Below are positions 8,901 to 18,182 of a DNA stretch of 64,000 bases, one piece after another. The notes beneath the pieces were generated by a model. It made no database searches, had not been told where the DNA came from, and saw only the letters and a list, made by a program, of their open reading frames with translations. This DNA is from Mesorhabditis belari (Eukaryota; Nematoda; Chromadorea; Rhabditida; Rhabditidae), in the NCBI GenBank assembly GCA_958450365.1, contig CAUEEP010000378.1:62001-126000 (forward strand). The letters are read 5' to 3'. Each line of letters starts with the position of its first letter. Position 1 is the first letter of the stretch. The position numbers were made by a program, and so were the translations under genes.

Positions 8901-10805
8901 AATAAGAAAGCTGTTTGGAAAACGGTCTTTGAACTCTTGTTGCAATAATTATGACGCACCCTGTATAAGAGCGACAGGCCGATGGGGCAGGAAAGCAGTG
9001 ATGGTCTAGGGGATAGTGTACTAGCCTCCGAAGTCTATGCAATCTTTCCTCTCGGATTCAATCCCGCTTGCCGCAAACTCTTCGCTTTTTCCGGAAAAAC
9101 ACTTCTTTATGATCATTATATTATTTTTAAAGCAGTAATAATTAGTTGATTAAAGTTGATTAAAGTTTTCCATTTTCCTTTCAAACATTTACCAGTGCTT
9201 TACCTACAAACGCCTTTGAAACAAAAAAAATAATAAACTTTTATTGGAAATTTTTGAGACAATAAATGGGATAATAAACATTTATTGAAACTTTCTTTGT
9301 CTTATATTAATTTGACTAGTAATCATGACTAGTAATCAGTTTTTAGTCCCCTCTATTGGCCAATGCCCTGTTGGATGGAGTTATTTCGCTGAAACCGGAT
9401 ACTGCTACTATGTAAGTACATCGAAATTTCAAAAACTTAACTGATCAACTTGAATATTTCTCTCGTTTTTACCAAATTCAAGCTCTTTTTTTGATTCTTT
9501 CCTTTTCTAAACGAATTCTATAAATCTAGGCCGGTATGGGAGCTAGCTTCTACGATGCGCAATCTCGTTGCCAATCGATGAACGCGAATTTGGCTTCAGT
9601 GCATAGTGATCTCGAGAATTACTTCATTTTGGGTAAAAACTTATCTTTGACGGTCAAAAAAAAGTTCCTTTTTTAGGTCTAACAATGCAATATTCGAGAG
9701 ATTGCCTTCCACCATATAATAGTGTTTGGCTTGGAGGTGAGGATCAAAAATTGAAAACTGACAGGGAAAGGTCAAACGGCTGAGCTAAATGCTATGCGAC
9801 CTATGCCATTCGATGCAGAATTCAATGCAGAATTTGATGCTGATTCTGAATTCTGATTGAAAAAAATGAAGAACAGATTGATTTTGCATATTGGATTCGT
9901 GCTCAAAAGAAAGAAAATGATTTAATATGGAAAAACTGGTGACTAACAAGGGACTGGCTAAGCTAAATGCTAAGCGATCTATACCATTCGACACAGAATT
10001 TTATGCTGATTCCAAATCCATATTCCGTTTTTTCCAAATGACAATCTGTCAAGAGTTATAAGCGTCGAAATGGAGAAACTGGTGACTAACAAGGGACTGG
10101 CTTAGCTAAATGCTAAGCGATCTATTCCAATCGATGCAGAATTTGATGCTGATTCCAAATCTATATTCCGTCTTTTCCTAAATGACAATCTGTCAAGAGT
10201 TATAAGCGTCTAAAGTTTTGTCGAAAGTTTTGTTAGAAAAATATGGTTGTTTGGGTCTTAGTGGCCTCTTTGCGGAGCAGGCTTCAGTGCAGTCGTGGCC
10301 CGAGTGGTACACCTTTTTTTCCAGAGCGATACCTCATCAGTTCGATCCCTACTTCGAATTTTTTGTTTTTTTGTCTAAAGCTAGGCTGTCAAAAAACGTT
10401 TAAAGCCAAGTAAAATGAAAAGAGTGAACCAGAAAGGGTGTGTTTCCAAAATTGAGCACAAAGAACGCCTAAAGTGTACCCGAATTAGTCACAAATGAAA
10501 AAAATCCTTGTTTTAAGGACTCAACTCCGGTGGGAATTGGTATTGGCTTGACGGGACGATTTTCGATTTCCGAAACTTTTATGGATCCGATCAAAGCTCA
10601 GGATCACTTTATGTAAGTTTTACTTCCAACAAAAGTAAAAAAGCCTTTACAGTATTGAAGCTGAGCAAAGCAAAAGCCCCGATTTTTCTCTCCATTTCAG
10701 ATGACTGCTCAAATCGGTTGCGGGGATTTCACATTTTGGCGAATCGGCGCCTCGAATCTCATCCAAACGTACTATGTGTGCAAAAAAGTGGCCGGAATCT
10801 CGTGA
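5949..10805 (+). CDS. Secreted protein with two C-type lectin-like domains
   Basis: Exons: 5949-6063, 6470-6571, 7724-7825, 7861-7986, 9347-9411, 9530-9632, 9677-9736, 10518-10612, 10701-10805. All junctions are GT..AG, phases agree throughout, and the product is 290 aa ending at TGA. Residues 1-18 (MFIAKILLISVLFLISNA) form a signal peptide; the in-frame ATG at 5895 would put 18 residues before it, so 5949 was chosen. CTLD1 (about 20-150) shows CPVEYDNQLGGC, AELLCNSYGGHLISVHNAF, FYLGTRRGNNGSFFNVDG and NWAPGHP. CTLD2 (about 160-286) shows CPVGWSY, DAQSRCQSMNANLASVHSDL, VWLGG, NWYWLDGT and YYVC. Neither domain has an EPN/QPD plus WND calcium-sugar site, so canonical sugar binding is doubtful. 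Introns 2, 4 and 7 are swollen by transposons and repeats; others are as short as 35 bases. Nematodes carry many such clec genes, often linked to immunity; that role is inferred only. Confidence 0.88.
6240..6480 (+). repeat. 13-bp minisatellite ending in a splice acceptor (lectin intron 1)
   Basis: About 18 units of AGATTCATTTGAC and variants (TAG, CCG, ACG) run from about 6250 to 6480. The last unit contains the acceptor used for exon 2 (GACAG|ATTCATTTGAC, exon starts at 6470), so the repeat unit contains both the acceptor and the first bases of the exon. Confidence 0.85.
6770..7135. mobile_element. Long-hairpin MITE in lectin intron 2
   Basis: An inverted repeat with arms of about 160 bp (6770-6928 and 6975-7130) and a spacer of about 45 bp. 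The outer ends read ACAAATCCGACTTT with GCGCACCTGGACATTTGCG; the inner arm has CCCAAATTTGACGT near the loop. A fragment with the same GTGCGCAAAnn..GCATTTGTCCCAC end occurs at 60,385-60,460, and ACAAATGCGACTACGACA lies at 6644. Confidence 0.7.
7168..7392 (+). mobile_element. MITE family A copy (TIR ACCGTATTTTCTCTAATAGT)
   Basis: The ends are ACCTTATTTTCTCTAATAGT and, inverted, ACCGTATTTTCTCTAATAGT, both followed by AGTGCACC. The core has CTCGAAATCTCGAGAACCGCT and GATGAGATCTAGTGGAGGAT. Related copies lie at 20752-21002, 36399-37430 (with transposase remnants), 58118-58437 and 60780-60948. About 225 bp, non-coding; it lies in lectin intron 2. Confidence 0.8.
8190..8402 (+). repeat. Two tandem tRNA-like units (lectin intron 4)
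   Basis: Two units of about 90-120 bp start TAAGAGCGCCAG and contain GATGGTCTAGGGGATAGT (D-arm-like) and CCTCTCGG(G/A)TTCAA (T-arm/B-box-like). A third unit continues at 8964, so the maT-like element inserted exactly at a unit boundary. The cloverleaf is not convincing, so this is a tRNA-derived repeat rather than a working tRNA. Confidence 0.6.
8404..8963 (-). mobile_element. Deleted maT-type (DD37D) mariner element
   Basis: Perfect 29-bp terminal inverted repeats (CAGGGTGCGTCATAATTATT...) are flanked by TA at 8402-8403 and 8964-8965. At 560 bp it is a deletion derivative. The - strand ORF 8766-8527 keeps the transposase C-terminus with SPDLNVMDFSIWAILE, the last catalytic region; the HTH and first catalytic Asp are missing. 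An internal direct duplication (TCCTTGGTGATCACTGAGGG, about 8737 and 8775) is visible. It cannot encode active transposase. Confidence 0.85.
8964..9065 (+). repeat. Third tRNA-like unit
   Basis: A continuation of the 8190-8402 array on the far side of the mariner (TAAGAGCGACAGG ... GGTCTAGGGGATAG ... CCTCTCGGATTCAATCCC). Confidence 0.6.
9780..10400 (+). repeat. Dispersed repeat B plus decayed tRNA-like sequence (lectin intron 7)
   Basis: Repeated blocks of GGTGACTAACAAGGGACTGG .. GCTAAGCGATCTAT .. GCAGAATTTGATGCTGATTC .. GACAATCTGTCAAGAGTTAT occur at 9780-9870, 9925-10060 and 10075-10210, followed at 10,283-10,355 by a tRNA-like block (GTGGCCCGAGTGGTAC ... CAGTTCGATCCC). Near-identical copies lie at 15,655-16,250 and a partial one at 42,180-42,260. 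Confidence 0.65.
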
Positions 10806-10836
10806 TATTCTAGTGATATTTTATCTTTTTCCTTTA

Positions 10837-10842
10837 AATAAA
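10837..10842 (+). terminator. Poly(A) signal of the lectin gene
   Basis: AATAAA lies 32 bases after the lectin stop codon, the usual nematode distance. Confidence 0.65.
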
Positions 10843-10869
10843 ATAGTTTCAATTTATAGAAAAGCCATG

Positions 10870-11468
10870 CTGTTAAAACTAGAAAGTTAGAAAGTGTCCA
10901 GAAAAAAAGTCGTCGTGGGTTTGAGGCTGGAAGTCCATCTTTTTAAGTAATTGGATCACTTAAACAGCAGTAAAACTCGGACAACAAACCGATTTTTCTT
11001 CTTGTTTCTAGGATTAACTACTCTAACTCACCTTCTATTTGAGATTATATAAAAGCCTGAAGTGTTCTTGTTAAAACTAGAAAGTTAGAAAGTGTCCAGA
11101 AAAAAGTCGTCATCGTTTTGAGTCTGGAAGAATTTTCTCGTTGATTTTTCTGTTTCTTTTTGTTTAAATAAAATAGTTTCACGTTCCCTTTCTCTTGCAA
11201 TTGTTTGGCAAGCCGTTGAACAGTTCTGATGTTGGTTTTGAGCTTTCGCGAGATGGCCGCCTTCGACTCTCCAGCTTTCAAAAGCATGTCGATCGCTTCT
11301 CGATAAGGGCAAGCTTGCATTTCTAAAAATACATATTGAATGCTATGCACCATTCGAAAGAGGAAAAAAAACTGGACGAAATTCATGTTTTACACAACGC
11401 AAAAGGATACTTTTAAATCGCATAAAAGTTAGTTCGAAGAGACGCGACAATACTTTTCTCGGACCCTG
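10870..11468 (-). mobile_element. Truncated maT/mariner-like element, 5' part
   Basis: The right end on the + strand is ..TCTCGGACCCTG followed by TA (11469-11470); reversed, it is a CAGGGTCCGAG terminal repeat. The - strand ORF from about 11309 has an N-terminal helix-turn-helix (MQACPYREAIDMLLKAGESK, then AAISRKLKTNIRTVQRLAKQ). It then runs into unrelated sequence, so the catalytic domain is gone. A block of about 60 bp (AACTAGAAAGTTAGAAAGTG) is duplicated at 10,877 and 11,072. No matching left end was found. Confidence 0.6.
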
Positions 11469-11471
11469 TAG

Positions 11472-11518
11472 AGAGATAAGGAACCAAATTTAGAGAGATA
11501 AGGAACCAAATTCAGATA
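11472..11518 (+). repeat. Two-copy 22-bp repeat related to the 28-kb satellite
   Basis: AGAGAGATAAGGAACCAAAT is present twice in tandem (about 22-23 bp period) and closely resembles the GAGATAGGGAACCAGATTTG unit of the large array at 28,166-29,170. Confidence 0.6.
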
Positions 11519-11744
11519 TTTTTTTTTAATCTTGCTTAAATTCAAAAGAAAATGGATTAAATTAGCAAAAAAGTTCATTTTGAGCAAAAGTGCAATTTAA
11601 AAATCAACCTTCCGAAGATTGGATTGTTCTGAAATTTTTGGGAAACTATGTAATCGATGAGGCGTTTTATTTTAAAAAGTATACAATCACTCAAAAATTG
11701 TTGTCGTAGCCGATTTTTTTTTTGACAGAAAAAAATGACAGAGA

Positions 11745-12220
11745 CCTGGCCCACGACACATACCGCTGAACGAGCCCTGAGAACGACGCATCGAGCCCTT
11801 GAAAGGAACCTCTTCGGGTACAATAGGAAGACGTAGCTCGACCAAGACCTAAGAAGTATGGATATGCGCCAGCTCTCGGGACTCAGAGATCCAGTGGAAG
11901 TGATTGAGAGAAAAAGACTCAGATGGGCCGGCCACGTAGCCAGAAGAACAGACGACAGATGGACGATATGGATCCAGTGGACGATACGGATCACAGAGTG
12001 GCTACCACGAGACCAGAAGAGGCCCAGACCAGCAACGAGGTGGAGCACAAGAGTGAGACGGTCAGAGAAAGGATAGCTAGAGTGCAACCACCATCAGCAC
12101 AAGCAAGTCGAAGACTTGGAACCAAGAACGATCAAGCTAGGAAACACTGGATAACAATAGCAAGGGATAGAGAAATGTGGAAGCAGGTTGTGATCTGCGC
12201 AAATAGGAACACCTGAATGC
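11745..12220 (+). mobile_element. Non-LTR retrotransposon remnant: end of reverse transcriptase ORF
   Basis: Translation across 11765-12215 (with a stop near 11835 and a frame change near 11950) gives ALRTTHRALERNLFGYNRK, MDMRQLSGLRDPVEVI, RKRLRWAGHVARRTDDRW and later KHWITIARDREMWKQVV. The RLRWAGHVAR..DnRW and W..iArDRe.W patterns are characteristic of the C-terminal tail of RTE-like non-LTR retrotransposon polymerases. Only the end of the element survives (5'-truncated), and it is not functional. Confidence 0.75.
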
Positions 12221-13080
12221 GAATATTGACTGTTAGGCTTACTAGGAATGCTTTTGGATTTACATCTCGGTTTTGGGTCAAGACCTAGCACATTTTGATC
12301 AGTTTTTTGCTCAAAAATCTATTAGCTCATGAATGCTAGAAACCAGGATTTTCAACTCTTACATTTAAAATGCCTGAAAAAGTTCTAAAATAAAACATTT
12401 TTCCAAGAATTCAAAAAAGCCATTTTGCAGATTAAGGATAGGGCTTTTGAATAAAGCAAACCGTTTTTTGATTGGATAAACCGTTTTTTCAGAAAACGTT
12501 TCAGAAAACACATTACCCAAAAACCATCGTTTATAACTTGCCAACCTAATATTGACTGTTAGGTTTACTAGGAATGCTTTTGGATTTACATCTCGGTTTT
12601 GGGTCAAGACCTAGCACATTTTGATCAGTTTTTTGTTTCCGATGGGGATGATGGTTCTAAAATTTCGAGATATTTAGCTTCAAAGTTTACACCAAAATTG
12701 GGCATCCACGAAACCGCGCACCCACGAGTTATAAGAGTTCTACAGAGGTTTTAAACATGAGTTCGTGACCTGGTGGATAGTGGGACAAGCTCTCCCTCTT
12801 TTGTTCAGATCCGGCTCAGATCCGGCTCAGATCCGGCTCAGATCCGACTCAGATCCGGCTGCGGCTCAACTTTTTGCTATGGTGGTGTAAATCCAAAAGC
12901 ATCCCTAGTAAAATAAAACATTTTTCCAAGAATTCGAAAAAGCCATTTTGTAGATTAAGGATAGGGCTTTTGAATAAAGCAAACCGTTTTTTGATTGGAT
13001 AAACCGTTTTTTCAGAAAACGTTTCAGAAAACACATTACCCAAAAACGATCGTTTATAACTTGCCAACCTAATAGTTCTC
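12220..13080 (+). repeat. Interleaved direct repeats after the retrotransposon tail
   Basis: A 95-bp block (GAATATTGACTGTTAGGCTT ... AGCACATTTTGATCAG) occurs at 12,220 and 12,547. A block of about 165 bp (AAAACATTTTTCCAAGAATTC ... CTTGCCAACCTAATA) occurs at 12,388 and 12,913. Between them (12,807-12,866) is an 11-bp array of AGATCCGGCTC. The first block directly follows the RT remnant, so it may be the 3' UTR of that retrotransposon family. Confidence 0.6.
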
Positions 13081-13496
13081 TTTGTAGAGAAAAGGAATCA
13101 AATCTGTACCGAAAAGCAACCAAATTTGTACCGAAAAGGAATCAATTACCAATTATTTATTATTTATCAATTACCAATCTAATAGATAAAGAAATGGATA
13201 TTCAATGTGTAACTATTCATTCAAAAGCCGCTTCTATTGGCTCTGCTATTCATTCAAAAGCCGCTTCTATAAGCTCTGCTCAAAATGCCCAAAGACTGCC
13301 TTAACTCCCGAGAATCCCCTTGATGTCTCAACTAAAAAGAATTTCCAGCGGAAATGCAATAAATTTATTTTCCAATACACATCTCCGATGACTCATAAAA
13401 GCCAAAAACTGAAAATTTCGCAGCATATTGGGTTTAGCACTCTATTTTTAGAAATCTTTTAGCTATTTTTGTATGCCTAGCGACGTCGAGAGCTCT

Positions 13497-13722
13497 TTTC
13501 ATTTTTCGCCTTTTTCTCTATTGTTTTCCCTTCCCCCTGGCATATTTTCCCCCTTTTTCCCCCTTCTCCCCCATATTTTCCCCATATTTTCCTTTTTTTT
13601 CCTTCTTCCCCTTTCCTCCCCTTTTTTCTCTTTTTCCCCTTCTTCCCCTTTCCCCTTTCCCCTTCTTCCCTTTTCCCTTCTTCCCTTCTTCCCCTTTCCT
13701 CCCCTTTTCCCCCTTTTTCCCA
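13497..13722 (+). repeat. Polypyrimidine tract (C/T)
   Basis: Almost uninterrupted CCCCTTTTTCC / CTTCTTCCCC sequence over about 225 bp. Open frames on both strands are compositional artefacts. Confidence 0.8.
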
Positions 13723-13789
13723 ATGAATCAACGCCTGCTATTACGAAACATTTCTCTCATCTATTTACAGCTTAAATTTTTTACCTTAA

Positions 13790-14730
13790 ACCTAGAAATC
13801 TAGAAACCTAGACATCTAGAAACCTAGAAACCTAGGTTTAACCTAAAAATTCAGATCTTTATACTATATTCAATTCATCTTTGAATATTTCCTTAAACTC
13901 GCTCCTCGCTTGTACTTTGTGCCCACTTTTTCTAGCTGTAAACACACCCCTTATGGCGCACCCATTTAGAGTTAGAGAGTGCTTTATCAATCATGTAAAC
14001 GCACCTCTTCTGGCACACCATCATTCAATTCATCATTTTCCCCATAAGATCAAAGCATTTTTCGATTTATTGGAACGCTTGTTGTTAAAGGCCTCAAAAG
14101 TTGTTAAAGGCATTCATCCTGGCATTATTCTATTATTCTAGTATCTTCGATTTCGGCTCTCTAGCCTCCAGGAAAGTTCAGAAAGTTCAGAAAGTTCAGA
14201 ATTCTGTGCGCAAGCACAAAAAAAACAGCTGGGATCTAAATGTTTGGAAACACACCCCTTCTAGTGCATTTACTTTCTCATTCTTTGCCTCAAATCTTGC
14301 AGAAATGAAGAATTCGGTACACCAGAAAGGATTTGTTTACATTTCTAGGCCACCACAAAACATTTTCAAAAGCAGTTTCAAATTTGAAAACTTTTTTACT
14401 TTCTCTTCAAATTTTCAAATGAGATTTCAAAATCCTATAGCTAAATAAAAGAGGAAAAGTTAAAAGGACTTTTATTTTTAGATTTACTTTTAATTGAGTA
14501 GTGCCTCAACTCGATAATTATCTGCAAGCAGCTCTTTTTTCAGTAAGTTTAGTTCAGATTCAGTTTTAAAACTAAATAATATCTCGATGCTTTATTGAGT
14601 TGAATAGAGACAAAACAAGATCACAATAATCACCCAGAACACCACTCAAAACACACCCAAAAGATAAAAGAAACCTGAAGAAAGAACCAGAGAGCAGTCA
14701 ATCAGAAATTGCGACTTTAAATCTAGGCAA
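13790..14730. other. Non-coding; several copies of the dispersed GTAAAC..GTGCA motif
   Basis: It starts with AGAAACCTAGA repeats (13,793-13,845). Motif copies lie at about 13,937, 13,995, 14,244 and (inverted) 14,316. The ORFs at 13,881 and 14,101 have no family features and no splice context that convinces. Confidence 0.4.
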
Positions 14731-14735
14731 GGTTG

Positions 14736-15230
14736 AAATATTACGAAGATGAGGGGGTAAAAGATTCCCCAATTTAATAACTCGATTAAAAAAGAAACTA
14801 TGAGAGCTTAGAGGAAACGAAAGGTTCGCGTATTAGGCCTTCTTCTGACCCTGTAGAAGCCCTGTAGAGGCCCCATAGAGGCCCCGTAGAAGCCCTGTAG
14901 AGGCCCCGTAGAGGCCCCGTAGAGAGCCGAATTCAAAGAGACCAAGAAAAAAGGGGATCGGGATGAATGCCTTGAACAACTTTAAAGCATTCTACTAAAT
15001 CGATGATAAGGCAGCGTTCTACTAAATCGATGATAATGCAAATTTGAAATATTACGAAGATAAGGGGGTAAAAGGCTCCACAATTTCAGAACTCGTTTGA
15101 AAAAGAAACTGTGAGAAGTTAGCGTATGAGAAAAGGCCTTCTTCTGGAGGTTAGAGAGCCGAAATCAAAGATACTAGAATAAAAGGGGATCAGGATGAAT
15201 GCCTTTAACAATTTTAAAGCAATTTGTTTC
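14736..15230 (+). repeat. Direct duplication of about 200 bp
   Basis: Two copies (14,736-15,010 and 15,045-15,225) share TTGAAATATTACGAAGATGA, GGCCTTCTTCTG, GAGAGCCGAA and AGGGGATCGGGATGAATGCC. The first carries a 13-15 bp sub-array of CCCTGTAGAGG / CCCCGTAGAGG. Nothing is seen in 15,230-15,650. Confidence 0.55.
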
Positions 15231-15654
15231 GTTAATTTGCTATTTGTTTATTAGTGTAACTTTTCAAGACTAAAGCGTTTAAATCCAAAAGAAAAAAGCT
15301 CAAATTGCAAAAACTTGATTGCAAATTTTCTAGCAAATTAACCAAAAAGCAATTTGCGTCAAAATAAATTGGACTTTTTTGAAAAACGATATTTGATGAC
15401 TCAGCTTTTGTGGTTAAATTTCGACACTCAATTCCTTTGCTCGAGAAACGTAATAACCAAGCAAAAGACTAAAGTTTGCTAGAAAATGACGTCAAAGTCT
15501 TTTATTTTTAGGTCTTTTCTGATAAGAGAAAAGTGAGTAGAAAAGCAGTGGTCAGCTATAGAAACTTTACGATTTTCCTTGTCTTTAGTTTTTGTTTTTT
15601 TGGTCTTTTCCTCTGAAAATAAGCATAAGATCTTATCAAATTTAATTGAATTTA

Positions 15655-16255
15655 TGATTTAATATGGAAAAACTGGTGACTAACAAGGGACTGGCTTTGC
15701 TAAATGCTAAGCGATCTATTCCAACCGATGCAGAATTTGATGCTGATTCCAAATCTATATTCCGTTTTTTCCAAATGACAATCTGTCAAGAGTTATAAGC
15801 GTCGAAATGGAGAAACTGGTGACTAACAAGGGACTGGCTTAGCTAAATGCTAAGCGATCTATTCCAATCGATGCAGAATTTGATGTTGATTCCAAATCTA
15901 TATTCCGTTTTTCCTAAATGACAATCTGTCAAGAGTTTTAAGCGTCTAAAGTTTTGTCGAAAGTTTTGTTAGAAAAATATGGTTGTTTGGGTCTTAGTGG
16001 CCTCTTTGCGGAGCAGGCTTCAGTGCAGTCGTGGCCCGAGTGGTACAGCGCTCGCTTCCAGAGCGATACCTCATATAGAATTAGTGCTCAAAAGAAAGAA
16101 AATGATTTAAATGGAAAAACTGGTGACTAACAAGGGATTGGCTGAGCTAAATGCTAAGCGATCTATACCATTCGACGCAGAATTTGATGCTGATTCCAAA
16201 TCTATATTCCGTCTTTTCCAAATGACAATCTGTCAAGAGTTATAAGCGTCTAAAG
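15655..16255 (+). repeat. Dispersed repeat B, second locus, with tRNA-like segment
   Basis: Three copies of the GGTGACTAACAAGGGACTGG block (15,672; 15,818; 16,122), with the tRNA-like GTGGCCCGAGTGGTACAGCG ..TCGCTTCCAGAGCGA at 16,030-16,070. It is nearly identical to 9,925-10,330, so this is a recent segmental or transposed copy. Confidence 0.65.
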
Positions 16256-16689
16256 TTTTGATAAGAAAATGTGCTTTAAATTTTGCTAAATTATCATAAT
16301 TTTGCGAATTTTGCTTAATTATCATAATCTTCAAGTTTTTTTAAAAGTTCTTAATCATTCCATTCAGCTTGATCATTCAAATTAATCCCTTAATTCACAA
16401 GTTTTTTAAAAATGTCTCCATATTTTTTAAAGTTCACTTTTGTTAACGAAATTGATGAGGTTCCAAAGGGGAATGGGGTTTAAAAGAAAAACGAGTAAAT
16501 TGCCAATGTTTTCCTTTGGGTTTTGGCCTCTTTTGTGGTCAAATGGAGGAAAAGAGAAGAGGAAAAGAGAAAAGAATCGATAGGGTTGGCTCTTCCCACC
16601 TCTTACCCATTCAACCAACCCTTTCTCTTTCCATTTCACCGCTGATCACATATGGTTCATGCATCACAAATGTATGCTAATTTTAGAAT

Positions 16690-17037
16690 AGTAAAGCTAT
16701 TTAAAGTTATTTAAAGCCATCTAAAGCTATTTAAAGATATTTAAAGATATTTAAAGCTATTTAAAGATATTTAAAGCTATTTAAAGATATTTAAAGCTAT
16801 TTAAAGATATTTAAAGCTATTTAAAGATATTTAAAGATATTTAAAGCTATTTAAAGATATTTAAAGCTATTTAAAGCTATTTAAAGATATTTAAAGCTAT
16901 TTAAAGATATTTAAAGCTATTTAAAGCTATTTAAAGATATTTAAAGCCATCTAAAGCTATTTAAAGCCATTTAAAGCCATTTAAAGCTATTTAAAACTAT
17001 TTAAAGCTTTTTAAAACTATTTAATGCTATTTAATGC
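16690..17037 (+). repeat. 10-bp minisatellite TATTTAAAG(A/C)
   Basis: About 35 units of CTATTTAAAG / ATATTTAAAG with scattered variants at both ends. TTTAAA is self-complementary, so the array could extrude hairpins. Nothing else is seen from 16,255 to 18,170 apart from a TTTTTCCGTC run (17,278-17,345). Confidence 0.85.
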
Positions 17038-18162
17038 TTTTTACTGTATGTAAATTCTTTTTCTAAATAGTTTTACAGGATGTGGACTTTATACTGTTGC
17101 ACTTAATGCATCTTTTTGGGTTTGTAAGCTGAAAAACAAGAATTAAGCGTAAAATCTATGTAATTTTACATAGAATAGAACATTTTTTGAATGATTTTGA
17201 CAATCCTAACCGAGCAATGCTCTTGAAAACATCTTGAAAACAGTTGAATTCGAATTTGGGATCTCTAAAAATCATCGTTTTCCGTCTTTTTCCGTCCTTT
17301 TTTCGTCTTTTTCCGTCCTTTTTTCGTCTTTTTTTCGTCTTTTTCTGTATTAATATGTTTTTAGAGTTAATTACTATAAAATTCATGCTTTTTAAGCTCC
17401 GCTTTTACAAATGCGAGCTTGGCTAAGAAAGTTCTTTAGAACTGGTCTTCCTTTTTGTTAACTCAACCTTATTTTTGTATATGTACTTTATTTTAAAGCT
17501 AGATTCAAAAGAATATCTGCTACTTGTCGGTTATAAATTCACAGAGAATCCACAGAGACTCCACTCGCTTAAGCAAGAAGCTGCCTTGAATTTGTCCAAT
17601 TTTGACGTTTTATAGCTCATCCTAAAGCTGACATCAATACTAAGTGCATCTTTTTGGAAATTTGGCTATAAGCTTGATTTTTGATTCTCTACAACTTTTC
17701 CATTGACACCAAAATGGGTTTCTTTTGAAGAAAATGCTCAAACTGGGACAGATGACAATAGCCGGCAGTCTTCAATTCACCAACCCAATAGAAGTGAAAA
17801 TTTTGCTTTTGCAAAGCTATCTTGTTTATCTTTTTCTAATATTTTTCTATTTCAAAACTAATCGATCTTCAGCTATTCTTTTGAACACATTAAACTTGCA
17901 AAATGCAATCTTTCCCCCTTTTCCTTTTGTTTAAAACTAGAGAAAAGGCAGGAAAAAACTCAGAATTTTGCCTTTTCTCTAACACTTCCCTAAACACTCT
18001 ATTATACTATTTTTCTTGTTTTTCTTCTTTAATTATTGAAAAGCCGTTAAATGCAGAGGTAGTTTTCTTTATAAATTTCGATTTTTAAACCCAAGTTTCT
18101 TAACAATTTCGCTTTTTAGCACTCTCGAAATCATTCTCGAATTTTTGACTCATTTAAATATT

Positions 18163-18171
18163 GCATTTCTA
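18163..18171 (+). promoter_or_regulatory. Probable trans-splice acceptor of the first erlin gene
   Basis: GCATTTCTAG ends 11 bases before the ATG at 18183. A bare 3' splice site this close to the start codon, with no upstream coding exon, is the usual nematode signature of spliced-leader addition. Confidence 0.5.
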
Positions 18172-18182
18172 GCTTTGAGGAT

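Noticed and set aside
13473..13775. Ser/Pro/Phe-rich 100-aa ORF and its Lys/Glu-rich antisense ORFs
   Set aside because: Explained entirely by the polypyrimidine tract.
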